Shown here piece by piece: positions 1-9,331 of a stretch of 64,000 nucleotides of DNA; position 1 is the first letter of the stretch; each line of letters begins with the position of its first letter. This stretch comes from Marinobacter sp. 2_MG-2023 (GTDB lineage: Bacteria; Pseudomonadota; Gammaproteobacteria; Pseudomonadales; Oleiphilaceae). The DNA lies in the NCBI RefSeq assembly GCF_030546935.1, contig NZ_JAUOPH010000004.1, positions 248,001 to 312,000 of the forward strand, written 5' to 3'. The notes beneath the pieces are model-generated. The model ran no database searches, was not told the DNA's origin, and saw nothing but the letters and a program-made list of their open reading frames with translations. The position numbers were made by a program, and so were the translations under genes.

Positions 1-1
1 G

Positions 2-1969
2 ATGCAGCAGGCGCAGCGGCGCCATATAGACGCGATTCTCAGTTACGCTGACAACCACCCTGCTTCGGTTTTTTCACCGGAGTCGGAACTGATCGGGCGC
101 TCCTGGAAACGATGTATCAACGAGTACGGCCTGGATCCGAGCCAACCACGTAGCGCTCGCATCGTGACTCAGCAAACCCTGAGGGAGCACCAGGATTCGG
201 TCGACGAGTTTCTTAACGTGGCCAGGGCCGGTGTGGATCAGCTTTATACGCACATAGCCAACCTGGGTTATGTGCTGCTGCTGACAGACCATCGCGGCAT
301 TACCGTTCAGTTTCTGGGTGAACACCGTTACGATCAACGCTTGCAAAAAGCCGGACTGTACCTGGGCGCCGATTGGAGCGAGCAGTACGCAGGCACCTGC
401 GCCGTGGGCACCTGCATTGAGGAAAAGCAGGCTCTTACGTGTCACCGGGTTGATCATTTCGATGCGACTCACATCAGTCTTACCTGCACCTCAGCACCCA
501 TTCTTGATCCGCTGGGCAATCTCCTGGCGGTGCTGGACATATCGGCTCTGGACTCCCCCGACCCTCACAGCAGCCAGACATTCGCGTTGCACCTCACCCA
601 GCTCTATGCCCGTATGATCGAGGATGCCTACTTCCTCCGCCGCTATCGCAATCAGATGATTTTTCGTTGCGACGCGTCTCGCGAGTTTGTTCAGGTCAAC
701 GGCCAGTATCTATTTGCCATTGATGATGACGGATGCGTGGAAGCCGCTAATACGGCTGGCCGTTCACTCATGCAGAGCCCGGGGCTCAACACCGGCACCG
801 AGCCTTGTATGAGCGATCGACCCAGCCTTACCAGTCTGTTCGAGTGTGAGTTGAGGGATATCTGGAGCATTCCTTACGATCATGATGACCAGGTAAAAGC
901 CTTTCGCCATTGCGCCAGCGGTAATACCTTTTTTGCAGCGTTGGTGCAGCCCAGAACCAGACCTCCGGTATCGCCTCCTACCGAGCTATCCGCCCCCGAG
1001 GAATCCGTGGTTCAACTGGATGCTCTGGCCGCGGACGACCCGATCATGCGGCGCACCCTTGGCCTGGCCAAACGTTTGAGGAACAGGGACGTCGGCCTGC
1101 TGATTCTGGGTGAAACCGGCACCGGGAAGGAAGTGCTCGCCAAGGCCATACATGCATCCAGCCATCGTTCCCGACATGCCTTTGTGGCGGTGAACTGTGC
1201 AGCGATTCCCGAATCCCTGATCGAGAGCGAGCTCTTTGGTTATGTGGCAGGGGCATTTACCGGTGCGCGCTCAAAGGGTGTACGAGGCATGATCCAACAG
1301 GCGGATGGTGGCACCTTGTTTCTCGATGAGATTGGCGATATGCCGTTGCAACTTCAAACCCGGCTTTTGCGGGTTCTGGCGGAAGGCGAAATTCTTCCCG
1401 TTGGCGCTGACAGTCCAGTTAAGGTGAATTGTCGCGTGATTGCAGCCACGCATCAGGACCTGACCCAACTCATTGAAAACGGCCATTTCCGGGCCGACCT
1501 GTACTACCGGTTGAACGGTGCTACCTTGCGCTTGCCATCCCTGGGCGAGCGGGCCGACCGCCAGCATGTCATTAACCGCGTACTCACGAACCTGGTTCAG
1601 CAAAACAACCTTCCCGATGTCCGAATCCGGGCAGATGCTATGAGCGCTCTCCTTGCCTACAGCTGGCCGGGCAATATTCGCCAGCTCGTCAACGCACTGG
1701 CATTTGCCGAAGCCACCTGTGACAACGGCCAGATCACGGTCAACGATCTGCCGGAAGAATGCCTGAGTAGTCACGAGGTTGCAGAGCCCGGCTCAGACCC
1801 GGAACGGGACAATAAAAACGCCGAGAACAACCGATTGCTGGAATGCCTGAAAGAATACCGCTGGAACGTATCCGAGGTCGCACGATGCTACGGCGTGTCA
1901 CGGCCGACCATCTATCGCTGGATGCAACACCAAGCGATAGAGCCGCCCAGATTTCTGGGTAAGCGATGA
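2..1969 (+). CDS. AcoR-like sigma-54-dependent activator (GAF, AAA+, Fis HTH)
   Basis: Enhancer-binding activator of sigma-54 promoters, 655 aa. An N-terminal GAF-type sensor (about residues 75-200) is followed by the AAA+ domain with Walker A GETGTGKE near residue 370, the sigma-54 contact loop GAFTGA near 418 and Walker B TLFLDEIGD. The last 40 residues form a Fis-type helix-turn-helix (VSEVARCYGVSRPTIYRW). Sensor and layout resemble AcoR, which activates acetoin, alcohol or aldehyde catabolic genes. The ligand and target here are unknown; the dehydrogenase converging on it at 1998-3005 is one possible partner. The ATG lies at base 2, so a start further upstream outside the window cannot be excluded, although the length fits the family. 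Confidence 0.9.
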   Translation: MQQAQRRHIDAILSYADNHPASVFSPESELIGRSWKRCINEYGLDPSQPRSARIVTQQTLREHQDSVDEFLNVARAGVDQLYTHIANLGYVLLLTDHRGITVQFLGEHRYDQRLQKAGLYLGADWSEQYAGTCAVGTCIEEKQALTCHRVDHFDATHISLTCTSAPILDPLGNLLAVLDISALDSPDPHSSQTFALHLTQLYARMIEDAYFLRRYRNQMIFRCDASREFVQVNGQYLFAIDDDGCVEAANTAGRSLMQSPGLNTGTEPCMSDRPSLTSLFECELRDIWSIPYDHDDQVKAFRHCASGNTFFAALVQPRTRPPVSPPTELSAPEESVVQLDALAADDPIMRRTLGLAKRLRNRDVGLLILGETGTGKEVLAKAIHASSHRSRHAFVAVNCAAIPESLIESELFGYVAGAFTGARSKGVRGMIQQADGGTLFLDEIGDMPLQLQTRLLRVLAEGEILPVGADSPVKVNCRVIAATHQDLTQLIENGHFRADLYYRLNGATLRLPSLGERADRQHVINRVLTNLVQQNNLPDVRIRADAMSALLAYSWPGNIRQLVNALAFAEATCDNGQITVNDLPEECLSSHEVAEPGSDPERDNKNAENNRLLECLKEYRWNVSEVARCYGVSRPTIYRWMQHQAIEPPRFLGKR

Positions 1970-1997
1970 CTTGTCGCCTCTACATGGGTTCAGGAAC

Positions 1998-3005
1998 CTA
2001 AAACTCCAGGCAGATCTTGCCAAAGTGCGCGCCTGACTCTTCATAGCGGAAGGCATCTGCAATCCCGTCCAAAGCGAACGAACGGTCAATGACCGGGCGC
2101 ATGTCGTTGGCCTCGATGGCGCGAATCATTTCCTGCTGCTGCACCCTGCTGCCCACGATTAGCCCTTGCAGGCGCGCCTGCTTGGATAACAGTTTCAGTG
2201 TGGGCACGTCCCCCGCAACACCCGTAAGAATCCCAATCAATGATATGTGGCCGCCGATACTCACGGCGTCGATGGATTCCGGCAAGGTGCCGGGGCCGCC
2301 CACTTCAATCACATGATCCGCTCCTCGGCCACCAGTCAGATCAAGTACCCTTTGCCCCCATGCAGGTGTGGTTTTGTAGTTGATGGTCTCGTCAGCACCT
2401 AACGCCTTCAGGCGCTCAAGCTTTGCATCGGATGATGAGGTTGCGATCACCCTGGCCCCCATCATCTTCGCAAATTGCACCGCAAAAATGGAGACGCCAC
2501 CAGTGCCCAGGGTGAGTACCGTATCGCCCGCTTTCAGGTTGCCGTTGACCACCAGTGCCCGCCATGCCGTAAGCCCGGCGGTTGTAAGGGTAGCGGCCTC
2601 TGCGTGGCTATAACCCTTCGGCGCTTGGGTAAAGCCCTGGGCCAGCCCAATCACCTGTTCCCGGGCGTAGCCGTCGACGCCGTCGCCCGGCGTGGTGCTG
2701 AAGTTATCTATTGGTGCCGGACCGTCCACCCAATGAGGGAAGAAGGTTGAGACCACATGGTCACCCACTGAAAACTCGCTCACGCCTTCGCCAATGGCCT
2801 CTACCACGCCTGCACCGTCGGACATTGGAATACGGTTATTTTCGGTTGGCAGAGCGCCCACGACCACCGCGTAGTCGTGGAAGTTCAGGGAGTTGGCGTG
2901 AATCCGCACCCGGATTTCACCTGGTCCGGGTTCGCCGGGTGCGTTGCCTGCGATTACCCTGAGTTGGTCCAGTCCGAATGGATGAGAGACTGTTGCAAGC
3001 TTCAT
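1998..3005 (-). CDS. MDR-family NAD(P)-dependent dehydrogenase / quinone oxidoreductase-like
   Basis: Medium-chain dehydrogenase/reductase of 335 aa. It has an N-terminal GroES-like domain and a Rossmann fold with the nucleotide-binding turn GTGGVSIFAVQFAK near residue 165. The position that holds a catalytic zinc cysteine in alcohol dehydrogenases reads NSLNFHDYAVV, so it belongs with the zinc-free quinone oxidoreductase or enoyl-reductase-like branch, despite the zinc-type name such proteins often receive. The ATG follows AGGAG with 7 nt spacing, which supports this start. It converges with the AcoR-like regulator (28 bp between stops) and is transcribed away from the DMT transporter. The substrate is unknown. 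Confidence 0.85.
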   Translation of the reverse strand: MKLATVSHPFGLDQLRVIAGNAPGEPGPGEIRVRIHANSLNFHDYAVVVGALPTENNRIPMSDGAGVVEAIGEGVSEFSVGDHVVSTFFPHWVDGPAPIDNFSTTPGDGVDGYAREQVIGLAQGFTQAPKGYSHAEAATLTTAGLTAWRALVVNGNLKAGDTVLTLGTGGVSIFAVQFAKMMGARVIATSSSDAKLERLKALGADETINYKTTPAWGQRVLDLTGGRGADHVIEVGGPGTLPESIDAVSIGGHISLIGILTGVAGDVPTLKLLSKQARLQGLIVGSRVQQQEMIRAIEANDMRPVIDRSFALDGIADAFRYEESGAHFGKICLEF

Positions 3006-3267
3006 GAGCCGGCTCCTATTCGTCAGTCGCGTGAAAAGTGAGATCGCTTGGCTCCAAAATGGAACCGTTACTATCGTCGACTCAGTTTTGGCTAACGGGC
3101 GCCGGCGGACAATGCTACTTGAGTGCCATTATTGCTGTCACGAAGAGCTATTCAAAGGGGCTGTTTCGCACCCGGTTCAGGGTGATAGGGTAAGGCTCAA
3201 GGGGAAAGATCAAACGTTACCAATAGCGAATGCTCCTGCGGCAGTTCGCTAGTGGGGTTTGCGATTT

Positions 3268-4164
3268 ATGTATCACAGCAACGCCCTTGTAGTAAAAAGT
3301 TCGGCGTTTGTCGCACTGGCTGCTCTTTGTTGGGGCCTGTCTGGCGGTATTGGAAGCATCCTGCTGGCTGAAGGGTGGAGCGCCTTTGTGGTGGCACTTT
3401 GCAGAGGTGCTATCGGCTTCCTGTTTGTGCTCGTCTGGTTGTTGCTACGACCGCATAACAGCGGCTTGGCAAATCCTCGGCTATGGTTCTGGTCTGCCAT
3501 TGCCGGGCTTGGCGTGACAGGCAACTTTACCTTCTATTTCATGAGCATCGGCGAGGGTAGCGTCGCAGTTGCGGCAACGTTAATGTACTGCGCCCCAGTG
3601 TTCGTCTATCTGGTGTCCTTCGGGCTGAAACTTGAACGTCCGACACCGCTCAAGTTAACGGCCATCTGCGTTGTCATTCTCGGAATCGTATTGCTTACCG
3701 GCGTTTATGATACCGGAGGTAATAAGATTACACTTATTGGGGTCGTTGCCGGCCTTCTTGCGGGATTGTCCTATAGTATTTTCATTTTCGGTTTCAAGTA
3801 CGCCGCGCCTTATGGCAGCCCCCAGGCCATTCTCGTGATAGCGCTCGCGCTGCTCTCCAGCATTCTTAGCTGGCCGGGCGAAACAGGCCAAACCATCGCC
3901 GTACTGACTTCCCCCGACTGGCCGCTGTTTGCAGCTCTGGGTGTGCTGGGTGCCGGCCTCTCTTTCATCCTTTATATTGTTGGGCTCAACCAAACAGCAC
4001 CGACCACTGCCTCGATTATGGCGATGATCGAACCTGTTACTGCGTCACTGTTCGGTGTTTTATTGCTGAATGAGAGTATCGGAGGATTACAGTATGTTGG
4101 TATGGCGCTAATTCTGATTACAGTCACCATTTTGAGTTTCAATTCAAGCAGAGAGGCGAGGTGA
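3268..4164 (+). CDS. EamA/DMT-family inner-membrane transporter
   Basis: Drug/metabolite transporter superfamily protein of about 298 aa with roughly ten hydrophobic helices arranged as two EamA repeats. The first repeat begins ALCWGLSGGIGS and the second begins around GVVAGLLAGLSYSIF. Such proteins export amino acids, purines or other metabolites; nothing in the sequence fixes the substrate. An in-frame TTG at 3259 would add three residues, but the ATG at 3268 is the better start. The 260 bp between it and the divergent dehydrogenase is where promoters for both genes should lie; I see no convincing coding sequence there. Confidence 0.85.
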   Translation: MYHSNALVVKSSAFVALAALCWGLSGGIGSILLAEGWSAFVVALCRGAIGFLFVLVWLLLRPHNSGLANPRLWFWSAIAGLGVTGNFTFYFMSIGEGSVAVAATLMYCAPVFVYLVSFGLKLERPTPLKLTAICVVILGIVLLTGVYDTGGNKITLIGVVAGLLAGLSYSIFIFGFKYAAPYGSPQAILVIALALLSSILSWPGETGQTIAVLTSPDWPLFAALGVLGAGLSFILYIVGLNQTAPTTASIMAMIEPVTASLFGVLLLNESIGGLQYVGMALILITVTILSFNSSREAR

Positions 4165-4300
4165 CATCCTCACGCATCAATCCTTGAGGACCTGGTTCAC
4201 TGAACTGAAAAGACGTCCATGATTTTTCCAAAGGAAGCCTTTGTTGGGCTAACATATCCAGCGTTTATCAGTAATTCACCTTCAGATTGAACAGGTTCAC

Positions 4301-4645
4301 ATGTCCGAAGATCCCCTCAAAGCCCTTTCCGACATGGCTAGCGATGCGCATACTCGCATTCAGGCAGCCCACCAGCACATCAACCCGGTGATAGAAGTGC
4401 GCCGTGGTATGCGTGATGCCGGCATTCCCGCAGATGTGATGACCATAGACTGCCTGCGCACCCGCCGCCGCATCACACTCATATTGCATGATGAACAGCC
4501 AGGTGTGTTGCTCTATCAGTTTGTAACCATCGAGGATGAAGTGGGAAACGACTTTAAACAGATAGCGTTGCCGGAGGTAAGCACCGGCACGCTATTTGAC
4601 TGGATGCAGGATTATTTCGACAGCCCCTTGAACAGCGCCTCATAA
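4301..4645 (+). CDS. Conserved hypothetical cytosolic protein
   Basis: Soluble protein of 114 aa with no signal peptide or membrane segment. The N-terminal half is helical and rich in His and Arg; the C-terminal half looks like a small alpha/beta fold (RRITLILHDEQPGVLLYQF). The codon pattern is coding-like and the ATG is the only reasonable start. I do not recognise the family well enough to give a function. It stands alone between the DMT transporter and the convergent FrnE-like gene. Confidence 0.7.
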   Translation: MSEDPLKALSDMASDAHTRIQAAHQHINPVIEVRRGMRDAGIPADVMTIDCLRTRRRITLILHDEQPGVLLYQFVTIEDEVGNDFKQIALPEVSTGTLFDWMQDYFDSPLNSAS

Positions 4646-4721
4646 AAGCGCTCTGATTCCCGAATGTGGGGCGAGTGGCCCAGATCGGAGAACAGGAGGC
4701 TCTCACAAAGCCGGGCTCGCA

Positions 4722-5366
4722 TTATTGTTCGGTGGCGATTTCCTGGAAGGCTTCTACCAGAGTAGCGGGCTCCTGAGCGCCTGCAATGAGGTACTTGTTG
4801 TTGATAATAAACGCGGGGACAGCCGTGACGCCGGCCTTCTGATAATTCTCTTCGTCTTCTCGCACGGTCTGCGCGTATTGGTCCGACTCAAGGACAACCT
4901 TGGCCTGTGCCGGATCCAATCCCAGACCTTTAACGCACTGGACAAGAATATCGTGGTCTGAGACGTTCTCCCCCCTGCCAAAATAGGCCTCAAACAGTGC
5001 CTGCTTCATACCAGTCTGAAGCCCTTGCTCGCCGGCCCACTTGACCAATCGGTGGGCATCAAAGGTATTGCAGGTTAGCCGCTCCTGCAATTTATCGAAG
5101 TTGATGCCAAGATCTCTCGCAATCGTCATCATCTGATTCTGGGTTGCACGCGCCTCTTCCTCGCTCTTCCCGTATTTCCGAGCCAGAGCCGGCAAAATCG
5201 GTTCGCCCTCCCCGCTATGCTCAGGGTTCAGTTCAAACGCATGCCACTCGATAGTGAATTCATACTCGGGCGCCAACTGCGCCATTGCACGTTCCAGCCG
5301 AGCATAGCCAATGGCGCACCAGGGGCAAGCGATGTCAGAAACGATATCAATGTGCATCTTGATCAT
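4722..5366 (-). CDS. FrnE-like DsbA-family oxidoreductase
   Basis: Thioredoxin-fold dithiol-disulfide oxidoreductase of 214 aa in the FrnE (COG2761) branch. The redox motif CPWC is at residues 14-17, the DsbA-type helical insert follows, and the cis-proline loop reads GVTAVPAF. No signal peptide is present, so it should act in the cytoplasm. I chose the ATG at 5366 (MIKMHID) because GAGGA lies 6-7 nt upstream; a longer reading exists but lacks a ribosome site. The start overlaps the end of the upstream COG0523 GTPase gene by 20 bp, so the two are translationally coupled and share the Zur-like control site. Confidence 0.85.
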   Translation of the reverse strand: MIKMHIDIVSDIACPWCAIGYARLERAMAQLAPEYEFTIEWHAFELNPEHSGEGEPILPALARKYGKSEEEARATQNQMMTIARDLGINFDKLQERLTCNTFDAHRLVKWAGEQGLQTGMKQALFEAYFGRGENVSDHDILVQCVKGLGLDPAQAKVVLESDQYAQTVREDEENYQKAGVTAVPAFIINNKYLIAGAQEPATLVEAFQEIATEQ

Positions 5367-6372
5367 AATGAGTCCTCGAATTTGAACAGGCAATTACGGC
5401 TTCTTCCAGATACTCGAGTGCGTGCTTGTCAGAGCTAATACATTCGAGACGGCTATCCGGACTCATTTCCAGCCTGGTTTCAGACAGTACGTTATCCGCC
5501 TTGTCGTAAGCAATGACTCCTTGATCAGTTTTAAATACGCCTTTGATTCGTTCAGCTTCCGCACCTGAAAGCAGCGTGTGCAGCCGGCTTGCATCAAACA
5601 CCCAGTCGGCGTCAAACACCCAGCCCTGGCTGTAAAACCCCTCACTTTCTTTCCCAACACCAAGATAGCCTTCAGTCGGAGTATCGACTGCCTTTGCAAA
5701 GGAGAAGAATTGTTGGGGGGCAGCATGATGATCGGGCAAGCGGTCGTCACCGGCGTAGGTATCCAGCCAGCCAAGCTCCAGCGCCCCCCGGCTTACTGGA
5801 AAAACGGATTCCGACCGGGCGTTCAATGTCTTATGGAGATAGTCCAGCAGCGCCGGCAAATCTCCGGGCTGATACTGTTCTGCTTTGTTGGCAACTATCA
5901 CGTCGGCGACACGTAACTGCTGGTTGAAGGTTGCGTGGTTCAGGTACCGGGCGTCGTGAATTTTTCGTGCATCAACGAGGGTAATCGTCGCGCGAAGATC
6001 CAGTATTTCCCTGTAGTGCTCTGAGCCCAGAACCTCGAGCACCTCTTTGGGGTGGCCAAGGCCGGTAGGCTCAATCAGCAACCGGTCCGGTTTGGCGCGA
6101 GCGATGAGCATATTAAGCGCCACCTGCATAGGCAAACCGGCAGCGCAACACATGCAGCCACCCGGCACCTCGCGAATGAAGACACCCTGTTGCCCGCTTT
6201 CGTGCCCCTCGAGCACACTGCCGTCGATACCCACCTCGCCAAACTCGTTGACAAGCACGGCCCAGCGTTCGGTTTCAGGCTTATGCTTAAGCAGGTGCAG
6301 AATAGCTGTGGTTTTCCCAACACCCAGAAAGCCGGTGATGACGTTGGTCGGAATTGGTTTAGAGATTGGCAT
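5347..6372 (-). CDS. CobW/COG0523-family GTPase, likely zinc metallochaperone
   Basis: G3E GTPase of 341 aa. It shows Walker A GFLGVGKTT at residues 14-22, the metal-binding CxCC motif (CMCC, residues 73-76), a guanine-specificity motif ANKAE and a C-terminal CobW_C domain. COG0523 proteins deliver metal, usually zinc, to client enzymes under scarcity. No cobalamin genes are nearby, so a zinc role is favoured over cobalt insertion. A Zur-like palindrome lies about 45 bp upstream of the ATG (6414-6428), which fits induction by zinc starvation. The gene is followed by and overlaps the FrnE-like gene. Confidence 0.88.
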   Translation of the reverse strand: MPISKPIPTNVITGFLGVGKTTAILHLLKHKPETERWAVLVNEFGEVGIDGSVLEGHESGQQGVFIREVPGGCMCCAAGLPMQVALNMLIARAKPDRLLIEPTGLGHPKEVLEVLGSEHYREILDLRATITLVDARKIHDARYLNHATFNQQLRVADVIVANKAEQYQPGDLPALLDYLHKTLNARSESVFPVSRGALELGWLDTYAGDDRLPDHHAAPQQFFSFAKAVDTPTEGYLGVGKESEGFYSQGWVFDADWVFDASRLHTLLSGAEAERIKGVFKTDQGVIAYDKADNVLSETRLEMSPDSRLECISSDKHALEYLEEAVIACSNSRTHYDQDAH

Positions 6373-6413
6373 TTAAAGAAACGTTCTCTTGTGCGGCTTT
6401 GACTGCTTCGCCA

Positions 6414-6428
6414 CGTTATAACATATCA
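6414..6428 (-). promoter_or_regulatory. Putative Zur-binding box upstream of COG0523 GTPase
   Basis: The sequence CGTTATAACATATCA matches, by memory, the Pseudomonas/enterobacterial Zur half-palindrome pattern TGTTATAACATAACA at 13 of 15 positions. It lies 42-56 bp upstream of the GTPase start codon, where a repressor would cover the promoter. COG0523 genes are classic Zur targets. The call rests on this one site and its context. Confidence 0.5.
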
Positions 6429-6544
6429 CTCCATGCATACGAAATCGGAGTGGGCAGCATAAAATATGCGGTAACAGTGAACCAAAAAGCCAATTGCGGA
6501 CTACTGTACTAGTCTACTCATTTTTTCGCGAACGGAGCTCCCGC

Positions 6545-7213
6545 ATGATCACAGTTCACCACCTCAATAACTCCCGCTCACAGCGGATTCTCTGGATGCT
6601 GGAAGAGTTGGGAGTCCCCTACGAAATACAGCGTTACGAACGTGATCCCAAAACCATGCTGGCACCCGCAAGCCTTAAAAAAGTACACCCGCTGGGCAAA
6701 TCGCCGGTGATCACCGATGGCGATCTGGTTGTCGCCGAATCAGGCGCGATAATCGAATACCTCGCCCACACCTACGGCAAAGACACTCTACTGCCAGAGA
6801 GCGGCGGGCAGAAGTGGCTCGATTACACTTACTGGCTGCATTATGCCGAAGGTTCCCTGATGCCGCCTCTGCTTATGCGCCTGGTATTTGAAAAGGTGAA
6901 AACCAGCCCGATGCCGTTTTTTATCAAGCCCGTCGCAAAAGGTATTGCAGACAAGACCAATAAGGTTTTCATCGGCCCCATGATCAAAACACACCTTGAT
7001 TTTGTCGAATCCCATCTGGCGAAAAACACCTGGTTTCTTGGCGACAACCTGAGCGCTGCGGATATTCAGATGAGCTTTCCGCTGGAAGCCTCAGTAGCCC
7101 GGGGTATTGTCGGTAAAAGCCGGCCAAATATCACAGCCTGGGTTAAACGAGTTCATGCGAGAACTGCTTATCAGAAAGGCCTGGAGAAAGGTGGAGATTA
7201 CGATTTTGCCTAA
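6545..7213 (+). CDS. Glutathione S-transferase family protein
   Basis: Cytosolic GST of 222 aa. The thioredoxin-like N-terminal domain begins MITVHHLNNSRSQRILW, with the Ser in the usual active-site loop. The glutathione-binding stretch KSPVITDGD..VAESGAIIEYL is present and an all-helical C-terminal domain follows. The ATG at 6545 was chosen over an upstream in-frame codon because family members start just before the first beta strand. It is followed after about 70 bp by the threonine aldolase gene on the same strand. The substrate is unknown. Confidence 0.88.
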   Translation: MITVHHLNNSRSQRILWMLEELGVPYEIQRYERDPKTMLAPASLKKVHPLGKSPVITDGDLVVAESGAIIEYLAHTYGKDTLLPESGGQKWLDYTYWLHYAEGSLMPPLLMRLVFEKVKTSPMPFFIKPVAKGIADKTNKVFIGPMIKTHLDFVESHLAKNTWFLGDNLSAADIQMSFPLEASVARGIVGKSRPNITAWVKRVHARTAYQKGLEKGGDYDFA

Positions 7214-7282
7214 GTGGGCAGCATAGAGCTCAAGTGCCCTGTAAAGTGTAGTACCCCGGATGACTCACGAGGTGCTATCAAC

Positions 7283-8293
7283 ATGAGCGATTTTCGCAGC
7301 GACACAGTTACTCGGCCAACCGACCGCATGCGCAAGGCTATGGCCAGCGCCGAGGTTGGAGACGACGTGTATGGCGACGACCCAACCGTAAACAGCCTGC
7401 AGGCATACGCAGCCGAGCGGTTGGGCTTTGAGTCCGCCTTGTTCACCTCCACAGGCACCCAGGCCAACCTGTTGGCAATCATGAGCCACTGCGAGCGGGG
7501 GGATGAGTACCTCTGCGGCCAGTCGGCACACAACTATCGCTACGAAGGTGGCGGCGCCGCCGTGCTGGGCAGTGTGCAGCCACAACCCATTGAAAATGAG
7601 CCAGACGGAAGCATCCACCTTCAAAAAGCCAAAGCTGCTATTAAAGCTGACGACTTCCACTTCGCCGTCACCCGCATGCTCTCGCTGGAAAACACCATTG
7701 GCGGCAAGGTGTTGTCACTGGACTACCAGCGCCAGGCTCGCGAATTTTGCGACGACCACGGGCTGCAACTGCACCTCGATGGCGCCCGGATATTCAATGC
7801 CGCAGTCAAATCGGGCTGCGATGTAACCGAGATAACCAAGCACTACGACTCGGTCAGCGTCTGTCTCTCAAAAGGGCTGGGTGCACCGGTAGGGTCGCTG
7901 CTGCTGGGTACAAAAGCCTTTATCGACCGCGCGACACGGCTGCGCAAAATGGTAGGTGGTGGCATGCGCCAGGCCGGGATACTGGCAGCCGCCGGGCGCA
8001 TCGCCCTGGAACAGGGCCCACACCGGCTTTACGAGGACCATGAAAACGCCGAATATCTGAGCGCCGGCCTTGCCGCCATTCCACAGTTGGAAATTAACCC
8101 CGCCAGCACCCAGACCAACATTGTCTACGCCCGCTGCCGAACCGGCCGCGCTTCGCAACTGCGCGACTATCTCGCGGATCTGGGCATACAGGTCACCGCA
8201 GGCGACCCCATTCGATTCGTAACGCACCTGGATGTGGACCGGCAAGATGTAGACCGGTTGCTAGGCGCCATCCAGGGGTTCTACCAATCGTGA
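7283..8293 (+). CDS. ltaE: Low-specificity L-threonine aldolase
   Basis: PLP-dependent enzyme of 336 aa that cleaves L-threonine or L-allo-threonine to glycine and acetaldehyde. Family hallmarks include the N-terminal FRSDTVTRPT, a GDDVYGDDPTVN loop and the PLP lysine in SVCLSKGLGAP at residue 197, the same number as in E. coli LtaE. The ATG is preceded by GAGGT, and the upstream extension of the frame lacks the family pattern. The stop overlaps the GTG start of the next gene (GTGA), so the pair is probably co-translated. Confidence 0.92.
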   Translation: MSDFRSDTVTRPTDRMRKAMASAEVGDDVYGDDPTVNSLQAYAAERLGFESALFTSTGTQANLLAIMSHCERGDEYLCGQSAHNYRYEGGGAAVLGSVQPQPIENEPDGSIHLQKAKAAIKADDFHFAVTRMLSLENTIGGKVLSLDYQRQAREFCDDHGLQLHLDGARIFNAAVKSGCDVTEITKHYDSVSVCLSKGLGAPVGSLLLGTKAFIDRATRLRKMVGGGMRQAGILAAAGRIALEQGPHRLYEDHENAEYLSAGLAAIPQLEINPASTQTNIVYARCRTGRASQLRDYLADLGIQVTAGDPIRFVTHLDVDRQDVDRLLGAIQGFYQS

Positions 8294-9300
8294 TAGAGGT
8301 AGAAAAACCGGAGACGGGGGCTGAGCCAGACCAGAGCATCCCGGAAGCTGAAATAGCACAGGCTTTACGCTTGGGAATAACGCGATACTTTGCCGACTGT
8401 CGGGCAAGGGTGCCTGCGTTTATCGACCGTCATTTTAATTACCCGGGCGCTGTTGCAACCAACCGGATGGCACTGGGGTGGGACATGGTTCGAGCCCCGG
8501 TCAACCTGCTTTGGGCGCCGTTTTACGCACTGGCGTGTCTGGTGAAAATCATGCCTCGCAACCGGGCCGGCCTCAAGTGGCTGCACGCCGTAGCCGACTC
8601 TGTGCCGGCAGGTTTTACTACTCGGGTGCAGCAGCACATCTCGAACCTGATTCAGACAGACCTGCTCAACAAGCAGGAAGCCATTCATCTTGCTGACAGT
8701 GCCCTGCCTGAAGCGCACCTGCTAGAGAGCTACCTGGTTGAAGCCTTGGAGGAAGTTTATGCACGCAATACCCATAAACCGGTAGATCACCAGCGTTTCA
8801 CCAAACTGATCGAGCCCCTGATCGGAGACGCTCTCCGCCAATATCGGGTAACCCGAACCGCTTCCGCCGATATCACCAACAGCATTTCATGCACCGTGTT
8901 GGGCGCCTTTGCCTTTCAGAAATTTACCCCCGGGGGCATAGGCCTGGGCGTGGTACTCGCATCCATGGTCGCAAAGAACCTGGCTGCGAGAGACTTTATT
9001 CTGGGCGAAACCATCGGCGGCTGGTATTACAGCGTATTTCCACCTGAGCCGTCGCTGGCGACGACGGCCAGCGTGATGCTTGCTGTTATGGCGACACTGG
9101 CGGCGTTTGCGGCTTTGTCCGGGGTTATTTCCGACCCATTGCAGGCTGCACTCGGCCTGCACCGACGACGCCTGAACAAACTGCTGGATCATCTGGAGCA
9201 GGACGTAACACTGAGCACCCAAAACAGCTTCCGCCCCAAAGACCAATATGTCGCACGGGTTCTGGACGCCTTCGACATGATCAGGTCTGGTTTAATCTAA
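8290..9300 (+). CDS. DUF6635-like membrane-associated protein
   Basis: Protein of 336 aa, coupled by a 4-bp overlap to ltaE. The first part contains a helical region with PVNLLWAPFYALACLVKIMP, a membrane-inserting or amphipathic segment. The C-terminal half has two hydrophobic stretches, around GGIGLGVVLASMVAKN and VMLAVMATLAAFAALSG. I associate the LLWAPFY pattern with DUF6635 from memory, with moderate certainty. Function is unknown and the coupling to threonine aldolase gives no clear hint. Confidence 0.75.
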   Translation: MIEVEKPETGAEPDQSIPEAEIAQALRLGITRYFADCRARVPAFIDRHFNYPGAVATNRMALGWDMVRAPVNLLWAPFYALACLVKIMPRNRAGLKWLHAVADSVPAGFTTRVQQHISNLIQTDLLNKQEAIHLADSALPEAHLLESYLVEALEEVYARNTHKPVDHQRFTKLIEPLIGDALRQYRVTRTASADITNSISCTVLGAFAFQKFTPGGIGLGVVLASMVAKNLAARDFILGETIGGWYYSVFPPEPSLATTASVMLAVMATLAAFAALSGVISDPLQAALGLHRRRLNKLLDHLEQDVTLSTQNSFRPKDQYVARVLDAFDMIRSGLI

Positions 9301-9331
9301 GGACCCCAGTCGGCGCAAGGCATTACCAACA

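Noticed and set aside
3004..3252. 82-codon frame between the dehydrogenase and the transporter
   Set aside because: No ribosome site, no recognisable feature, and it occupies a divergent promoter region.
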